Positions 41,805-51,588 of a DNA stretch of 64,000 bases are shown here, piece after piece. Both the position numbers and the translations under genes were made by a program. The stretch lies in contig SUZP01000001.1 in the NCBI GenBank assembly GCA_015059865.1, positions 34,453 to 98,452 of the forward strand. The letters are read 5' to 3'. This DNA comes from Rikenellaceae bacterium. Lineage in GTDB: Bacteria; Bacteroidota; Bacteroidia; Bacteroidales; Rikenellaceae. The notes under the pieces were generated by a model. That model searched no databases. It was not told the DNA's origin and saw nothing but the letters and a program-made list of their open reading frames with translations. Within the stretch, counting starts at the first letter, position 1. Each line of letters starts with the position of its first letter.

Positions 41805-43250
41805 ATGAAGAAACAAACAAAATTAATTATCGGTCTTGCCATTGCGGTTATATCGTTATGTTTTAGCATATTGCGTATTACCGATGTAATTCCTTCATCG
41901 CCCAAGAAGCCTAAGTATGTATTCTACTTTATTGGCGATGGTATGAGTGTTGCCCAAGTGCTCGGCACCGAATTTTACAACGCAGCGAAGAGTGGCACAG
42001 ACAAAATCGAGCGTCTGAATTTCTCGCAATTTCCGACACGAACATTCGTAACAAACTATTCTGCATCGAACCTCGTTACCGACTCGGCAGCGGCTGGCAC
42101 AGCACTCGCCACAGGACATAAAACTAATAACGACTATATAGGCGTAGACAAGGATGGCAATGCCCTGCGCTCAATCATCGATGTCGCCACAGAGGGCGGC
42201 TACAAGGTGGGATTGGTAACCAATGTCGGTATCAACCACGCCACTCCAAGCAGTTTCTACGGGCATACAACTGACCGCTTCGCATTCTCGCAACTTATAG
42301 ACGACTACATCGCCAGCGAGGTGGATTTCATCGCAGGTGCAACCGTTATGGACAAGATGAGTCGTACGCTCCGAAAGCAGTATGCGCCTATAACTACCGT
42401 AGAGCTCGTCGAGCGCATCCGCAATGCAGGCATCGAAATCACAACCGATATTACGAGAGCTGCAACGACCAGAGATAAGCGCGTAGCACTTATTGCCAAC
42501 GACAAGGAGAATAAGCATGTGCCCAATGTCATAGACCGCAAGGGCGACGAGCAGCACACGCTGACAGCCTTCACTCGTGCAGCGATAGAGTACCTCACAA
42601 GCAATAGCGACAACGGCTTTTTCTTGATGGTTGAGGGTGGAAAAATCGACTATGCAGCACACAACAAAGATGCGGTTACAGTGTTCACAGAGATAAACGA
42701 ATTTGCCGAGTCGATAGAGTTGGCTCTCGGCTTTGCTGAGCAACACCCCGACGAAACTCTTATCGTAGTAACATCCGACCACGACACGGGAGGTCTGAGC
42801 ATCGGCCACAACCAATACACCGTTCGTATGAATGCCCTAACAGTACAGAATCTATCGGTAGCTATGCTATCTAATGTTCTACGCGATATGCGAGCAAAAG
42901 GCTATCGCAACTGGGCAGATTATAAGCAGATGTTATCCGAAAGAGTTGGTTTATGGAGCAATATTCCTGTCAGCAAGGAGGATGAGCAGTTGTTGCTCAA
43001 CGACTTCAACGATATATTTATGAAGCACGGCAAGCAGCTCGAAGGGTTGTATACAAAGAACGAAATTATTGCAATAGATGCGATGAGTATACTCTACAAG
43101 TATGCCCTTATTGATTGGGCCAGCTTCCAGCACACTGGACTATACACTCCACTCTACGCCAAGGGCTTTGGTGAGAGCAAGTTCGCTGCTTGCTACGACC
43201 AGACCGAGATTCCGAAGACTATTGCTCGTCTGATGGGCGGCGAACTGTAA
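41805..43250 (+). CDS. phoA: Alkaline phosphatase
   Basis: A 481-aa exported metalloenzyme. The track start (41751) reads through the mini-array core; ATG at 41805 (MKKQTKLIIGLAIAV) begins the signal/anchor segment. Motifs: FIGDGMSVAQV (metal), VTDSAAAGTALATGHKT with the nucleophilic Ser, FLMVEGGKIDYAAHNKD and VVTSDHDTGGLSIG (metal ligands). It releases phosphate from monoesters in the periplasm. The N-terminal hydrophobic segment has no clear cleavage site, so the enzyme may stay membrane-anchored. No Pho box was recognised. Confidence 0.92.
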   Translation: MKKQTKLIIGLAIAVISLCFSILRITDVIPSSPKKPKYVFYFIGDGMSVAQVLGTEFYNAAKSGTDKIERLNFSQFPTRTFVTNYSASNLVTDSAAAGTALATGHKTNNDYIGVDKDGNALRSIIDVATEGGYKVGLVTNVGINHATPSSFYGHTTDRFAFSQLIDDYIASEVDFIAGATVMDKMSRTLRKQYAPITTVELVERIRNAGIEITTDITRAATTRDKRVALIANDKENKHVPNVIDRKGDEQHTLTAFTRAAIEYLTSNSDNGFFLMVEGGKIDYAAHNKDAVTVFTEINEFAESIELALGFAEQHPDETLIVVTSDHDTGGLSIGHNQYTVRMNALTVQNLSVAMLSNVLRDMRAKGYRNWADYKQMLSERVGLWSNIPVSKEDEQLLLNDFNDIFMKHGKQLEGLYTKNEIIAIDAMSILYKYALIDWASFQHTGLYTPLYAKGFGESKFAACYDQTEIPKTIARLMGGEL

Positions 43251-43377
43251 AAAATCGTTCTGATTGGGAAATTTTGCACCTTGCTGCAGACGCTGAAATG
43301 CTCACATAGGTCTACTATGCTCCGCTTTCATCGCCTTGCAACGCACAAAATTTCCTCAATCATTGACTATTTTTTGG
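43249..43377. repeat. Palindromic intergenic element E3
   Basis: Long imperfect palindrome starting at the phoA stop codon: left arm AAAAAATCGTTCTGATTGGG, AAATTTTGCACC; right arm GCACAAAATTTCCTCAATCA. Read on the minus strand the centre is GGAG-CATAG-tagac-CTATG-TGAG, as in the 61.5 kb copies. Confidence 0.75.
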
Positions 43378-43441
43378 TGAGAGATAACTAAAAATAATTT
43401 TAAATTTTGCATTCTGCATTTTGAATTTTGCATTTTGAATT

Positions 43442-44032
43442 ATGAACTACACTTTCGACCACGACCTATTTTTGTTCCTCAACTTCGATGGAGGAAAAGC
43501 GATGGATTTTATAATGGAGACCATATCGGGAACGCTGATGTGGATACCACTCTACCTCTTTATACTCGGCTTTGTATGGTATAAGCTCGGTTGGCAGAGA
43601 GCCCTCGCCTTTGCTGTTTGCTTGGTGTTGGCGATTGGTTTGTCGGATATCATCTGCGGCATCTTCAAACATTCGGGCCCTCTGAAACACTTGTGGGAGT
43701 CGTTCCCCGTGCGTCATCGCCCTATGTTCGACTCGGCTGTGCGCGACTTGGCACATGTTCCATCGTACAAGCACGGAGCCTATGGCACTGTGTCGGCACA
43801 CGCTGCAACCGTTGTGTCGTTGGCGTGGTTTTCAGCTCTCACAATTCGTAAAAAGTGGTATAATTGGGTTATTTCTGTGGCAGTTATCTTGATATGCTAC
43901 TCGCGCATCTATCTCGCTTGCCACTTCCCTATGGATATTCTACTCGGTTCAATTGTAGGTAGTGCGTGCGGTTTGTCTATATTTTTCCTATGGAAAAAGT
44001 TTGACAGAGTAGTGGAAAAGTTGATAAAATAG
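43442..44032 (+). CDS. PAP2-family membrane phosphatase
   Basis: A 196-aa membrane protein with five to six helices and the three PAP2 motifs: KHLWESFPVRHRP (motif 1), GTVSAHAATVVSL (motif 2, SAHA in place of SGH) and YSRIYLACHFPMDILLGS (motif 3, SRxxxxxHxxxD). It should hydrolyse a lipid phosphate or pyrophosphate, such as undecaprenyl pyrophosphate or phosphatidylglycerol phosphate, at the outer face of the inner membrane. No anchor beyond the motifs tells which. It lies after a GCATTTTGAATTTTGCATTT repeat. Confidence 0.87.
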   Translation: MNYTFDHDLFLFLNFDGGKAMDFIMETISGTLMWIPLYLFILGFVWYKLGWQRALAFAVCLVLAIGLSDIICGIFKHSGPLKHLWESFPVRHRPMFDSAVRDLAHVPSYKHGAYGTVSAHAATVVSLAWFSALTIRKKWYNWVISVAVILICYSRIYLACHFPMDILLGSIVGSACGLSIFFLWKKFDRVVEKLIK

Positions 44033-44034
44033 TG

Positions 44035-44042
44035 TATCTTTG
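44035..44042 (+). promoter_or_regulatory. -7 box of lysS
   Basis: TATCTTTG, 51 nt before the lysS ATG and just after the PAP2 stop codon. No good -33 box. Confidence 0.5.
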
Positions 44043-44093
44043 CACGCGAATTATTAAAAAGATTTAAAAATTTAAATAAACGATATAGCATTT

Positions 44094-45821
44094 ATGGAAC
44101 ATTTGAGTGAACAAGAACAGTTGCGCCGCCAGTCGCTCCAAGCGTTGCGCGACCTCGGTATCAACCCCTATCCGGCAGAGAAGTTTGATGTGTCGGCTAC
44201 CGCAGCGCAGATAGCAGCAGAGTTCGATGCCGAGCCTGCAAAGTTCGAGGCTGTAACCATCGCCGGTCGTATTATGAGCCGTCGTATTATGGGTAGTGCT
44301 TCGTTCTTCGAGTTGCAGGACCACACAGGTCGTATTCAGGTATATATCCGCCGTGACGATGTCTGCCCAGAGGGGGACCCCACACTCTACAATACTGTGT
44401 TTAAGAAGTTGCTCGATATTGGCGACTTTGTGGGTATTGAGGGTTTTGCTTTCCGCACCAACACAGGCGAGTTGTCGGTACACTGCCGCAAGTTCACCGT
44501 CTTGTCGAAGTCTATCCGCCCACTCCCAATCGTGAAGGAGAAAGACGGTCAGCAGTTCGATGCTTTGACAGACCCTGAGGTACGCTATCGTCAGCGTTAT
44601 GTCGATTTGGTGGTTAATCCGAAGGTGCGCGAGGTCTTTGCAAAGCGTGCAAAGATTATCGCTACCATGCGCGAGTACTTCAACGAGCACGGTTGCTTGG
44701 AGGTCGAGACTCCAATCTTGCAGCCAATTCCGGGAGGTGCTTCGGCTCGCCCATTCATCACCCACCACAACGCTCTCGATATCGACTTCTATATGCGAAT
44801 AGCTACCGAGTTGTACTTGAAGCGCCTTATCGTAGGCGGCTTTGATGGCGTATATGAGTTCGGCAAGAATTTCCGTAACGAGGGTATGGACCGCACTCAC
44901 AATCCTGAGTTTACTTGTATGGAGATTTATATCGCCTACAAGGACTACCGCTGGATGATGGAGTTCACCGAGAATATGTTGGAGCGTATCGCTTTGGCTG
45001 TTAATGGCACTACCGAGGTGGAGATTGATGGCAAGCAGATTTCGTTCAAGGCTCCGTTCCGCCGTTTGACTATGACCGATGCTATCCGCGAGAAGACCGG
45101 CTACGACATCACAGGTCAGAGTGAGGCTGAGTTGCGCGAGGCTTGCAAGCGTTTGAATGTCGAGATTGACGACACGATGGGTAAGGGTAAGTTGATTGAT
45201 GCCATCTTCGGACAGTACTGTGAGGAGGATTTGGTGCAGCCAACATTTATCTGCGACTACCCTATCGAGATGTCGCCACTCTGCAAGCGTCACCGTGACA
45301 ACCAAGATTTGACCGAGCGTTTCGAGTTGTTCGTAGCGGGCAAGGAGTTGTGTAACGCCTACTCGGAGTTGAACGACCCAATCGACCAGCTGGAGCGTTT
45401 CCAAGAGCAGATGCGATTGTCGGAGCGTGGCGATGACGAGGCGATGTTTATCGATATGGACTTTGTGCGTGCGTTGGAGTACGGTATGCCGAACTGCTCG
45501 GGTATGGGTATGGGTATCGACCGCTTGACAATGTTTATGACAGGTCAGACTTCGATTCAGGATGTATTGTTCTTCCCTACAATGCGCCCTGAGAAGAAGG
45601 TTGTTGCCGATGGCGAGGAGGTATATACCGAGGCGGGTGTTCCTGCCGAGTGGGTTGAGGCTATTCAGAAGATGGGCTACATCACCCTCGAAGCCTTTGC
45701 CAACACTGCAAAGAGTGGCGGTATGAAACTCTTTAACGACCTCTGCGGCTTCAACAAGAAGAATAAGTTGGGCTTGGCAACCGCAGGTATCAAGGCGTGG
45801 ATTGAGGCTCAAAAGGAGTAG
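44094..45821 (+). CDS. lysS: Lysyl-tRNA synthetase, class II
   Basis: A 575-aa synthetase. An N-terminal OB-fold anticodon-binding domain ([20 protein letters not shown]) precedes the class II core with motif 2 [20 protein letters not shown] and motif 3 [15 protein letters not shown]. It is longer than E. coli LysS (505 aa) because of a C-terminal extension ([20 protein letters not shown] onward), which is normal for Bacteroidetes. The long antisense frame on the opposite strand (44064-45812) is a codon-use shadow. Confidence 0.97.
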   Translation: MEHLSEQEQLRRQSLQALRDLGINPYPAEKFDVSATAAQIAAEFDAEPAKFEAVTIAGRIMSRRIMGSASFFELQDHTGRIQVYIRRDDVCPEGDPTLYNTVFKKLLDIGDFVGIEGFAFRTNTGELSVHCRKFTVLSKSIRPLPIVKEKDGQQFDALTDPEVRYRQRYVDLVVNPKVREVFAKRAKIIATMREYFNEHGCLEVETPILQPIPGGASARPFITHHNALDIDFYMRIATELYLKRLIVGGFDGVYEFGKNFRNEGMDRTHNPEFTCMEIYIAYKDYRWMMEFTENMLERIALAVNGTTEVEIDGKQISFKAPFRRLTMTDAIREKTGYDITGQSEAELREACKRLNVEIDDTMGKGKLIDAIFGQYCEEDLVQPTFICDYPIEMSPLCKRHRDNQDLTERFELFVAGKELCNAYSELNDPIDQLERFQEQMRLSERGDDEAMFIDMDFVRALEYGMPNCSGMGMGIDRLTMFMTGQTSIQDVLFFPTMRPEKKVVADGEEVYTEAGVPAEWVEAIQKMGYITLEAFANTAKSGGMKLFNDLCGFNKKNKLGLATAGIKAWIEAQKE

Positions 45822-45894
45822 AACTTGTAAGGGCTATTTACAAGTTGAGAAATTGGAATAATATTATTAAACTTAAATTATATATTTGAAAACT

Positions 45895-46650
45895 ATGGCA
45901 AGAAAGAAGATTGTTGCTGGTAACTGGAAGATGAATACTTTGCCAGCAGAGGGTGTTGAGTTGGCAAAGAGTGTAGTTGCAGGTCGCTCGGAGGTTTGCG
46001 AGTGCGTAAACTTTATCGTTTGCCCTCCATTCACCCACCTTTCGCAGGTTGTTGAGGCTGTTAAGGGCTCGGATATCGCTGTTGGTGCGCAGGATTGCGC
46101 TACCGAGGCTAAGGGTGCCTACACCGGCGAGGTTGCAGCACAGATGATTGCAGCTCTCGGTTGCAAGTATGTTATTCTCGGCCACTCGGAGCGTCGTCAG
46201 TACTATGGCGAGACTTCGGAGAGTTTGAACAAGAAGATGGCTCAGGCTTATGCTAACGGCTTGACTCCAATCTACTGCGTAGGCGAGAACTTGGAGGAGC
46301 GCGAGGCAGGTAACCACTTCGCAGTTTGCAAGGCACAGATTGAGGAGGTAGTATTCAACCTCACCGAGGAGCAGTTCGCTAACCTCGTTATCGCATACGA
46401 GCCTGTTTGGGCTATCGGTACAGGCAAGACCGCTACCGCAGAGCAGGCACAGGAGATTCACGCATATATCCGTGAGGTGTTGCGCTCGAAGTTCGGTGCT
46501 GCTGCCGAGGAGTGCCCAATTCTCTACGGTGGTTCGTGCAAGCCATCTAACGCTGCCGAGATATTTGCAAAGGCTGATGTAGATGGTGGTCTTATCGGTG
46601 GTGCAGCTTTGAAGGCTGAGGACTTCCTCGCTATCGGTAAGGGTTTCTAA
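45895..46650 (+). CDS. tpiA: Triosephosphate isomerase
   Basis: A 251-aa glycolytic TIM barrel interconverting DHAP and glyceraldehyde 3-phosphate. Substrate Lys in VAGNWKMN, catalytic His in ILGHSERR, catalytic Glu in AYEPVWAIGTG, phosphate loop YGGSCKPSNAAE. The track start (45886) is TTG inside the -7 box TATATTTG (45881-45888); ATG 45895 (MARKKIVAG) is correct. If that box is used, the mRNA has almost no leader. Ends at a strong terminator. Confidence 0.97.
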   Translation: MARKKIVAGNWKMNTLPAEGVELAKSVVAGRSEVCECVNFIVCPPFTHLSQVVEAVKGSDIAVGAQDCATEAKGAYTGEVAAQMIAALGCKYVILGHSERRQYYGETSESLNKKMAQAYANGLTPIYCVGENLEEREAGNHFAVCKAQIEEVVFNLTEEQFANLVIAYEPVWAIGTGKTATAEQAQEIHAYIREVLRSKFGAAAEECPILYGGSCKPSNAAEIFAKADVDGGLIGGAALKAEDFLAIGKGF

Positions 46651-46696
46651 TCAGAGAAATCCACCTCAAAAGCACTTTTTATGGTAAATAAGGTTT

Positions 46697-46725
46697 TTGG
46701 GCTGTCAAGCGACAGCCCAATTTTA
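46697..46725 (+). terminator. Terminator after tpiA
   Basis: GGGCTGTC-AAGC-GACAGCCC followed by AATTTTAT. Confidence 0.85.
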
Positions 46726-46771
46726 TAAAAATAAGCTAATGGCTAATTGCCAATGGCTAATTGCAAAAAAA

Positions 46772-47977
46772 ATGAATCGTTATATCAACATCAACGACTA
46801 CGACTATCCGTTACCTGACGAGCGAATTGCGAAGTTTCCGCTTGCGGAGCGTGATTCGTCGAAGTTGCTTGTCTATCGTGGTGGCGAGATTGCGGAGCGA
46901 CACTTCTCCGATATTGGCGAGGAGTTACCCGAAGGCTCTCTGCTCGTATTCAACAATACAAAGGTGGTGCGAGCGCGACTCGTTATGCACAAACCTTCGG
47001 GAGCAAGGGTTGAGGTCTTCTGCTTGGAGCCTCACGCCCCTGCCGACTACGAACATGCCTTTGCGGTAAAGGGCGAGTGCGAGTGGTCGTGCATTGTGGG
47101 TAACCTCAAAAAGTGGAAGGAGGGAGCTGTCGAGATACCTTTCGAGTATGAGGGCGCAAACTACACCTTGCAGGCATATATCGCCGAGCGTGGCACGCGC
47201 GAGCATATTGTGCGCTTCGAGTGGGCGGCTCCGATGACCTTTGGCGAGTTGTTGGAGTATCTCGGTCGTATTCCTATTCCGCCGTATCTCAATCGCGAGA
47301 GCGAGGAGATTGACAATACTCGCTACCAGACGGTCTATTCCCGTTTTGAAGGCTCTGTGGCAGCACCAACGGCAGGTTTGCACTTCACCGAGCCACTTAT
47401 CGAGCGAATGAAGGCGAAGGGTTTTGACTTTGCCGAGGTTACGCTCCATGTGGGCGCAGGAACATTCTTGCCGGTTAAAGATGAAGATGCCACCAAACAC
47501 GCAATGCACACCGAGCATTTCGATATCACCCTTGCAACACTGCGAAAACTGCGTGCGAACTATGGCAAAATTGTCGCCGTAGGCACAACCTCGGTGCGCA
47601 CTTTGGAGTCGCTGACGGCTTTGGCATGGCGCATCAAGGGTGGTAAGGCTTACGACTGCGCAACGGTGGGACAGTGGGAGTTGTACGATATCCCTGCCGA
47701 CTTCACTGGCGAGAAGGTCCTCGATATACTTATATTATATATGGAGCAAAATGGTTTGGAGCGTCTGCGTGCCGCAACCGAGATAATGATTACCCCACTT
47801 GGTTACAACTACCGCATCGTGCGCAATATCGTAACCAACTTCCACCAACCGAAATCGACCTTGCTGCTGCTCGTATCGGCCTATGTGGGCGAAGATTGGC
47901 ACAAGATTTACGACTACGCCCTCTCGCACGATTTTCGGTTTTTGTCGTATGGCGACTCATCGTTGCTTATGCGATAG
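46772..47977 (+). CDS. queA: tRNA preQ1(34) S-adenosylmethionine ribosyltransferase-isomerase (QueA)
   Basis: A 401-aa enzyme (start moved to ATG 46772, MNRYININDYDYPLPDERIA, since upstream codons are in a GCTAATGGCTAATTGC repeat). PLAERDSSKLLVYRGGEI, NNTKVVRARL, RFEGSVAAPTAGLHFT and HVGAGTFLPVKDED are QueA signatures. It transfers the ribosyl part of SAM to preQ1 in tRNA, forming epoxyqueuosine at position 34. Length is somewhat above the usual 350 aa. It follows the tpiA terminator and ends at its own. Confidence 0.95.
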   Translation: MNRYININDYDYPLPDERIAKFPLAERDSSKLLVYRGGEIAERHFSDIGEELPEGSLLVFNNTKVVRARLVMHKPSGARVEVFCLEPHAPADYEHAFAVKGECEWSCIVGNLKKWKEGAVEIPFEYEGANYTLQAYIAERGTREHIVRFEWAAPMTFGELLEYLGRIPIPPYLNRESEEIDNTRYQTVYSRFEGSVAAPTAGLHFTEPLIERMKAKGFDFAEVTLHVGAGTFLPVKDEDATKHAMHTEHFDITLATLRKLRANYGKIVAVGTTSVRTLESLTALAWRIKGGKAYDCATVGQWELYDIPADFTGEKVLDILILYMEQNGLERLRAATEIMITPLGYNYRIVRNIVTNFHQPKSTLLLLVSAYVGEDWHKIYDYALSHDFRFLSYGDSSLLMR

Positions 47978-48004
47978 TAGCGATTTTCTATTAAAGAACA
48001 ATAT

Positions 48005-48040
48005 AGCGTATCCACAGAGTTTGTTGGATACGCTTTTTTT
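48005..48040 (+). terminator. Terminator after queA
   Basis: AGCGTATCCA (48005-48014) and TGGATACGCT (48025-48034) form a perfect 10-bp stem followed by a T run. Confidence 0.9.
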
Positions 48041-48142
48041 GCGGATATAAAAAAATTATCAAAAAAAATTCTTGTTTTACGAGAAATTTTTAATATCTTG
48101 CAGAAATATTTTTTAGAAAACCAAAAAACACTACAACCTTTT

Positions 48143-49495
48143 ATGACACTTTTTGAGACTTTCACCCCTTGGGCCTTCTTTGTAGACTTGGGCTTAATGT
48201 CCGTGCTACTACTCTTCGGCCAAATTTTGCGAGCAAAAATCAAATTAATTCAGAAATTATTTATTCCGCCAAGCCTTATTGCTGGTATTTTGGGCTTAAC
48301 CCTTGGTCCTAATGGCTTGGGATGGTTGCCATTCTCTGGCGAACTCGGAACATACTCCGCAATCTTGATTGCATTGGTATTTGCCGCATTGCCACTATCT
48401 TCCACCTCGAACGCCTCGATGAAGGAGGTTGTTCGCACCACAGGCCCTATGTGGGCTTACGCGCAGTTGGGAATGTTGCTGCAATGGGGCATTATTGGTT
48501 TGTTCGGCCTATTTGTCCTCAAAGCTATTTGGCCTGAACTCAACGATGCCTTCGGCATTATGCTGCCTACGGGATTTTATGGCGGACACGGAACGGCCGC
48601 TGCCATTGGCGCTGCATTCGATGGCTTAGGCTGGGAGGAGGCTCGCAGCTTAGGTATGATGACCGCCACAATCGGCATTATATGGGCAATCTGCATTGGC
48701 CTTATCTTTATCAAATGGGCTACTCGCAAGAAGCATACCGCTTTTATCTCCGACTTCAAGGAGCTACCCAACGAGTTGCGCAGTGGCCTGCTTCCTGAGG
48801 AGAAGCGCAGCTCTATCGGCAACGAAACCACATCGTCGATATCTATCGACTCGCTGACTTTCCACTTGGCATTGGTTTGTGTAGCTGCTCTCTTGGGCTA
48901 TTTGTGTAGCATTGGCGTCAAGAGCATATACCCTAAGTTGGAGTTGCCGGTGTTTAGTTGCGCCTTTGTATTTGGCCTTATCTTGAAAAAGATATTCGAC
49001 AAGACCAATGTCTCGAAGTATATCTGCCCTAAGACCACACAGCGCATTGGCAGTATGAGCACCGACCTCTTGGTGGCATTTGGTGTTGCATCTATCAAGA
49101 TAAGCGTAATCGTCAAGTATGCCATTCCGCTTATCGTCTTGATTGGCATTGGATCAGTAATCATCTTCGCTATAACCTTCTACTTCGGCCGCAAGCTATC
49201 CAAGACCTACTGGTTTGAGCGCACAATCTTCGCTTGGGGATGGTGGACAGGCACAATGGCTATGGGTATAGCATTGTTGCGCATCGTAGACCCTAAGTTG
49301 GAGAGCAAAGCTATGGATGACTACGCATTGGCATATCTTCCTATTGCACCACTCGAAATCTTGCTAATCACCCTCACGCCTATTATGTTTATGAATGGTA
49401 TGGGCGTATGGTTGATGGTAGGATGTTTGGCACTTGCCGCCGTAACCATCCTCATTGCAGGGTTGATGAAGTGGTTTAACACGAACAATGAATAG
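48143..49495 (+). CDS. gltS: Sodium/glutamate symporter, GltS family
   Basis: A 450-aa transporter with 10-12 membrane segments. Start moved to ATG 48143 (MTLFETFTPWAFFVDLG). GFYGGHGTAAAIGAAFDGLG and WGWWTGTMAMGIALLRIVDP are the two inverted GltS repeats with the conserved glycine-rich re-entrant loops. It imports glutamate with Na+ and so depends on the sodium gradient, which fits the antiporters and the Na+-type V-ATPase ring in this window. Single-gene unit ended by a terminator. Confidence 0.9.
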   Translation: MTLFETFTPWAFFVDLGLMSVLLLFGQILRAKIKLIQKLFIPPSLIAGILGLTLGPNGLGWLPFSGELGTYSAILIALVFAALPLSSTSNASMKEVVRTTGPMWAYAQLGMLLQWGIIGLFGLFVLKAIWPELNDAFGIMLPTGFYGGHGTAAAIGAAFDGLGWEEARSLGMMTATIGIIWAICIGLIFIKWATRKKHTAFISDFKELPNELRSGLLPEEKRSSIGNETTSSISIDSLTFHLALVCVAALLGYLCSIGVKSIYPKLELPVFSCAFVFGLILKKIFDKTNVSKYICPKTTQRIGSMSTDLLVAFGVASIKISVIVKYAIPLIVLIGIGSVIIFAITFYFGRKLSKTYWFERTIFAWGWWTGTMAMGIALLRIVDPKLESKAMDDYALAYLPIAPLEILLITLTPIMFMNGMGVWLMVGCLALAAVTILIAGLMKWFNTNNE

Positions 49496-49514
49496 AGATA
49501 AACTCCATCATAGA

Positions 49515-49560
49515 TAGTAGGTGTGCAATTTTTAGAGATTGCACACCTGCACTATTTTAG
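49515..49560 (+). terminator. Terminator after gltS
   Basis: AGGTGTGCAAT (49519-49529) pairs with ATTGCACACCT (49538-49548); outer ATAGT/ACTAT extends the stem, followed by TTTTAG. The rest up to 49765 holds AATTGTCAATTATCAATTG and CTACTCACTACT strings only. Confidence 0.8.
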
Positions 49561-49765
49561 TTAAGAGTTGAAAGTTATTTTGATTGTGGGAACTCCGAAG
49601 CGAGTCGAGGCGCGAGTTTATTAAGGAGTATAAGGAATTTAAGGAGGCGCGGGAAGTAATTAAAAATTAAAAATTCCTTTAATTGTCCATTGTCAATTAT
49701 CAATTGTCAATTTGAAAACTACTCACTACTATCTACTCACTACTCACTAATTAGAATTCTCTCGT

Positions 49766-50863
49766 CTAATAAAGTATATCGCGGTAGTTATACTTCTCGC
49801 TAATCACTCCGTTGTCGAGCACCACCAAGCCATAGTTGGCGCGTAGGATAGTCTTCAAAGTCTTGGCGTCGATATTATAACAATTTGCAGGGGAATCTGC
49901 CGAGAGGTGTTCGGGTGTAAGATACACCACTCTACCGCCACTCTGCTCAGCGTAGTGTTCAACGGCAGCAAATCGAGCCTTCACCTTATCGTTCGCGCCC
50001 TCCTTATCGGTCATACAGAGCATATATAGTTTGCCCTGCGTAGCGAGCAATTCAGCCGTTTTATCGCCCTCGTTATTGCTAATATAAAACTCTAAAATCA
50101 TAGGCTCCACGCCATTTTTGTCGCTATCTACGCGCGTTTCAACCCACTCCCAACGCTTCTCATTGTGCCACGCCTTGTCTTCGAGCGAGAACTCGCGCAA
50201 TCGGCCTGTGCGACGATTGCGATAGACGAGCACCACCTCTTCGGAGGTCTGCTTGGCGCGCGCCTTATCCATCTCCTCGGCGATATTTGTGCCAACCTTA
50301 TACGGAAGCATATCGATTGGAGGGAGGTGGAAGTAGCTGTATGTGCCGACACTCATAGCAAAAGCGAAGAAGAAGCACATCAAGAAGAACTCCAACTTCG
50401 AGAATGCGAAAATTCGGTCGGGGCGATAGCGATACCAAAAACAGAGTGCCATAGGTAGTAGCACAGCATTTTTTGCGAATGTTTGCCAAGGAGTAAGTTT
50501 TACCAACTCGCCAAAGCAGCCGCAATCCTCGACAGGAATTATCGTAGCACTCAAAAATGTTAGGATGGTAAAGAATGTCATTGACAATACCGAGAAAATC
50601 GACACCAAGCGTATGCGCACTTTGAAGGTGAGCATACATCCCATCATCAACTCGGCACCGCAGAGCCATATCGAGAAGAGTACAACCAACCACTCCGGGG
50701 CCGAAATATTATAGGCTGCGAGGTAGTTATTGACACTCAAAATCGTTCCCCATGGGTCTATCGCCTTGAAAAATCCCGACACTATAAAGGTGAAGGCAAA
50801 GATTATTCGGCAGGCGTGCGAGAGGTAGCGAAACCAGCGTCTATTTCTCAGTTGTTGGGACAT
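49766..50863 (-). CDS. BT_3928-type DoxX/MauE-like membrane protein
   Basis: A 365-aa protein. The N-terminal 180 residues are four to five membrane helices with FIVSGFFKAIDPWGTILSVN and the motif VEDCGCFGE; both are typical of MauE/DoxX-like proteins, where the CGCFG cysteines are redox-active. The C-terminal half (about 190-365) is soluble and ends in a region rich in beta-strand. Proteins of this type are conserved in Bacteroidetes; a role in disulfide or electron transfer is likely but unproven. Last gene of the suf-tmk transcript, 2 nt after tmk. Confidence 0.75.
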   Translation of the reverse strand: MSQQLRNRRWFRYLSHACRIIFAFTFIVSGFFKAIDPWGTILSVNNYLAAYNISAPEWLVVLFSIWLCGAELMMGCMLTFKVRIRLVSIFSVLSMTFFTILTFLSATIIPVEDCGCFGELVKLTPWQTFAKNAVLLPMALCFWYRYRPDRIFAFSKLEFFLMCFFFAFAMSVGTYSYFHLPPIDMLPYKVGTNIAEEMDKARAKQTSEEVVLVYRNRRTGRLREFSLEDKAWHNEKRWEWVETRVDSDKNGVEPMILEFYISNNEGDKTAELLATQGKLYMLCMTDKEGANDKVKARFAAVEHYAEQSGGRVVYLTPEHLSADSPANCYNIDAKTLKTILRANYGLVVLDNGVISEKYNYRDILY

Positions 50864-50865
50864 CT

Positions 50866-51549
50866 CTATCTATTTAAGAGTGGGGTTATCTTCGCCTCTA
50901 TGCGGGTAAAAATCTCTTCGGGCGATGCCATTGCACCCTCCGCATTACTGCAATCGACCACCACAAGTTCGCTATCGCGCTCGGCAGACTCGATATAGAC
51001 CTCGCGCACACGCTGCTGCAACGAGAGCGACTGCTCGTGAATATCCGCTGCACCATTCAGATAGCTTCTATCGTCACCCTCGCGCTGCTCAGTCAGGCGC
51101 TTCTCGGTAAAGGCAAACGGCACATCGAGGAACAACGAGACATCGGGGCGAGGTATCTTATTGACCTCGTATTCGAGGTTGAGAATCCAATCGTTGAGTT
51201 TAAGGCGCGCCTCCTTGTCGGCAATTTTGGCACATTGGTAGCCAATATTCGAATAGACATATCTATCGACAATCACGACCTTGCCCTCCTGCTGCCATTT
51301 GCGGATTTGCGGTGCCATATCGGCACGGTCGCCCGCGTATAGCAACGCTACAATATAGGGGTCTACCTGCTCCACCGAGCCGAGTTCGCCACGCAGAAAG
51401 CGAGCAATCAAGTCGCCATATATCGGTGCATCGAAACGCGGAAAGTGAACATACTCACTCGCCACACCTCGCTCGGCAAACATCTCGCGCAATTTTTTGA
51501 TTTGGGTAGATTTTCCTGCGCCGTCAAGTCCTTCAAGTACTATAAACAT
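50866..51549 (-). CDS. tmk: Thymidylate kinase
   Basis: A 227-aa kinase phosphorylating dTMP to dTDP. P-loop VLEGLDGAGKSTQIKKL, the DR motif IVDRYVYSNIGYQ and the lid EKRLTEQREGDDRSY are complete. The 39-nt gap after sufS contains an ATGCAAAATGCAAAATGC repeat. Joining of tmk to the suf genes has no known biochemical reason and is probably just operon history. Confidence 0.95.
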   Translation of the reverse strand: MFIVLEGLDGAGKSTQIKKLREMFAERGVASEYVHFPRFDAPIYGDLIARFLRGELGSVEQVDPYIVALLYAGDRADMAPQIRKWQQEGKVVIVDRYVYSNIGYQCAKIADKEARLKLNDWILNLEYEVNKIPRPDVSLFLDVPFAFTEKRLTEQREGDDRSYLNGAADIHEQSLSLQQRVREVYIESAERDSELVVVDCSNAEGAMASPEEIFTRIEAKITPLLNR

Positions 51550-51588
51550 AATTCAAAATGCAAAATGCAAAATGCAAAATTATTTCTC

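Noticed and set aside
44064-45812. 582-aa minus-strand ORF antisense to lysS
   Set aside because: Exact shadow of lysS; the lysS motifs are in the plus frame.
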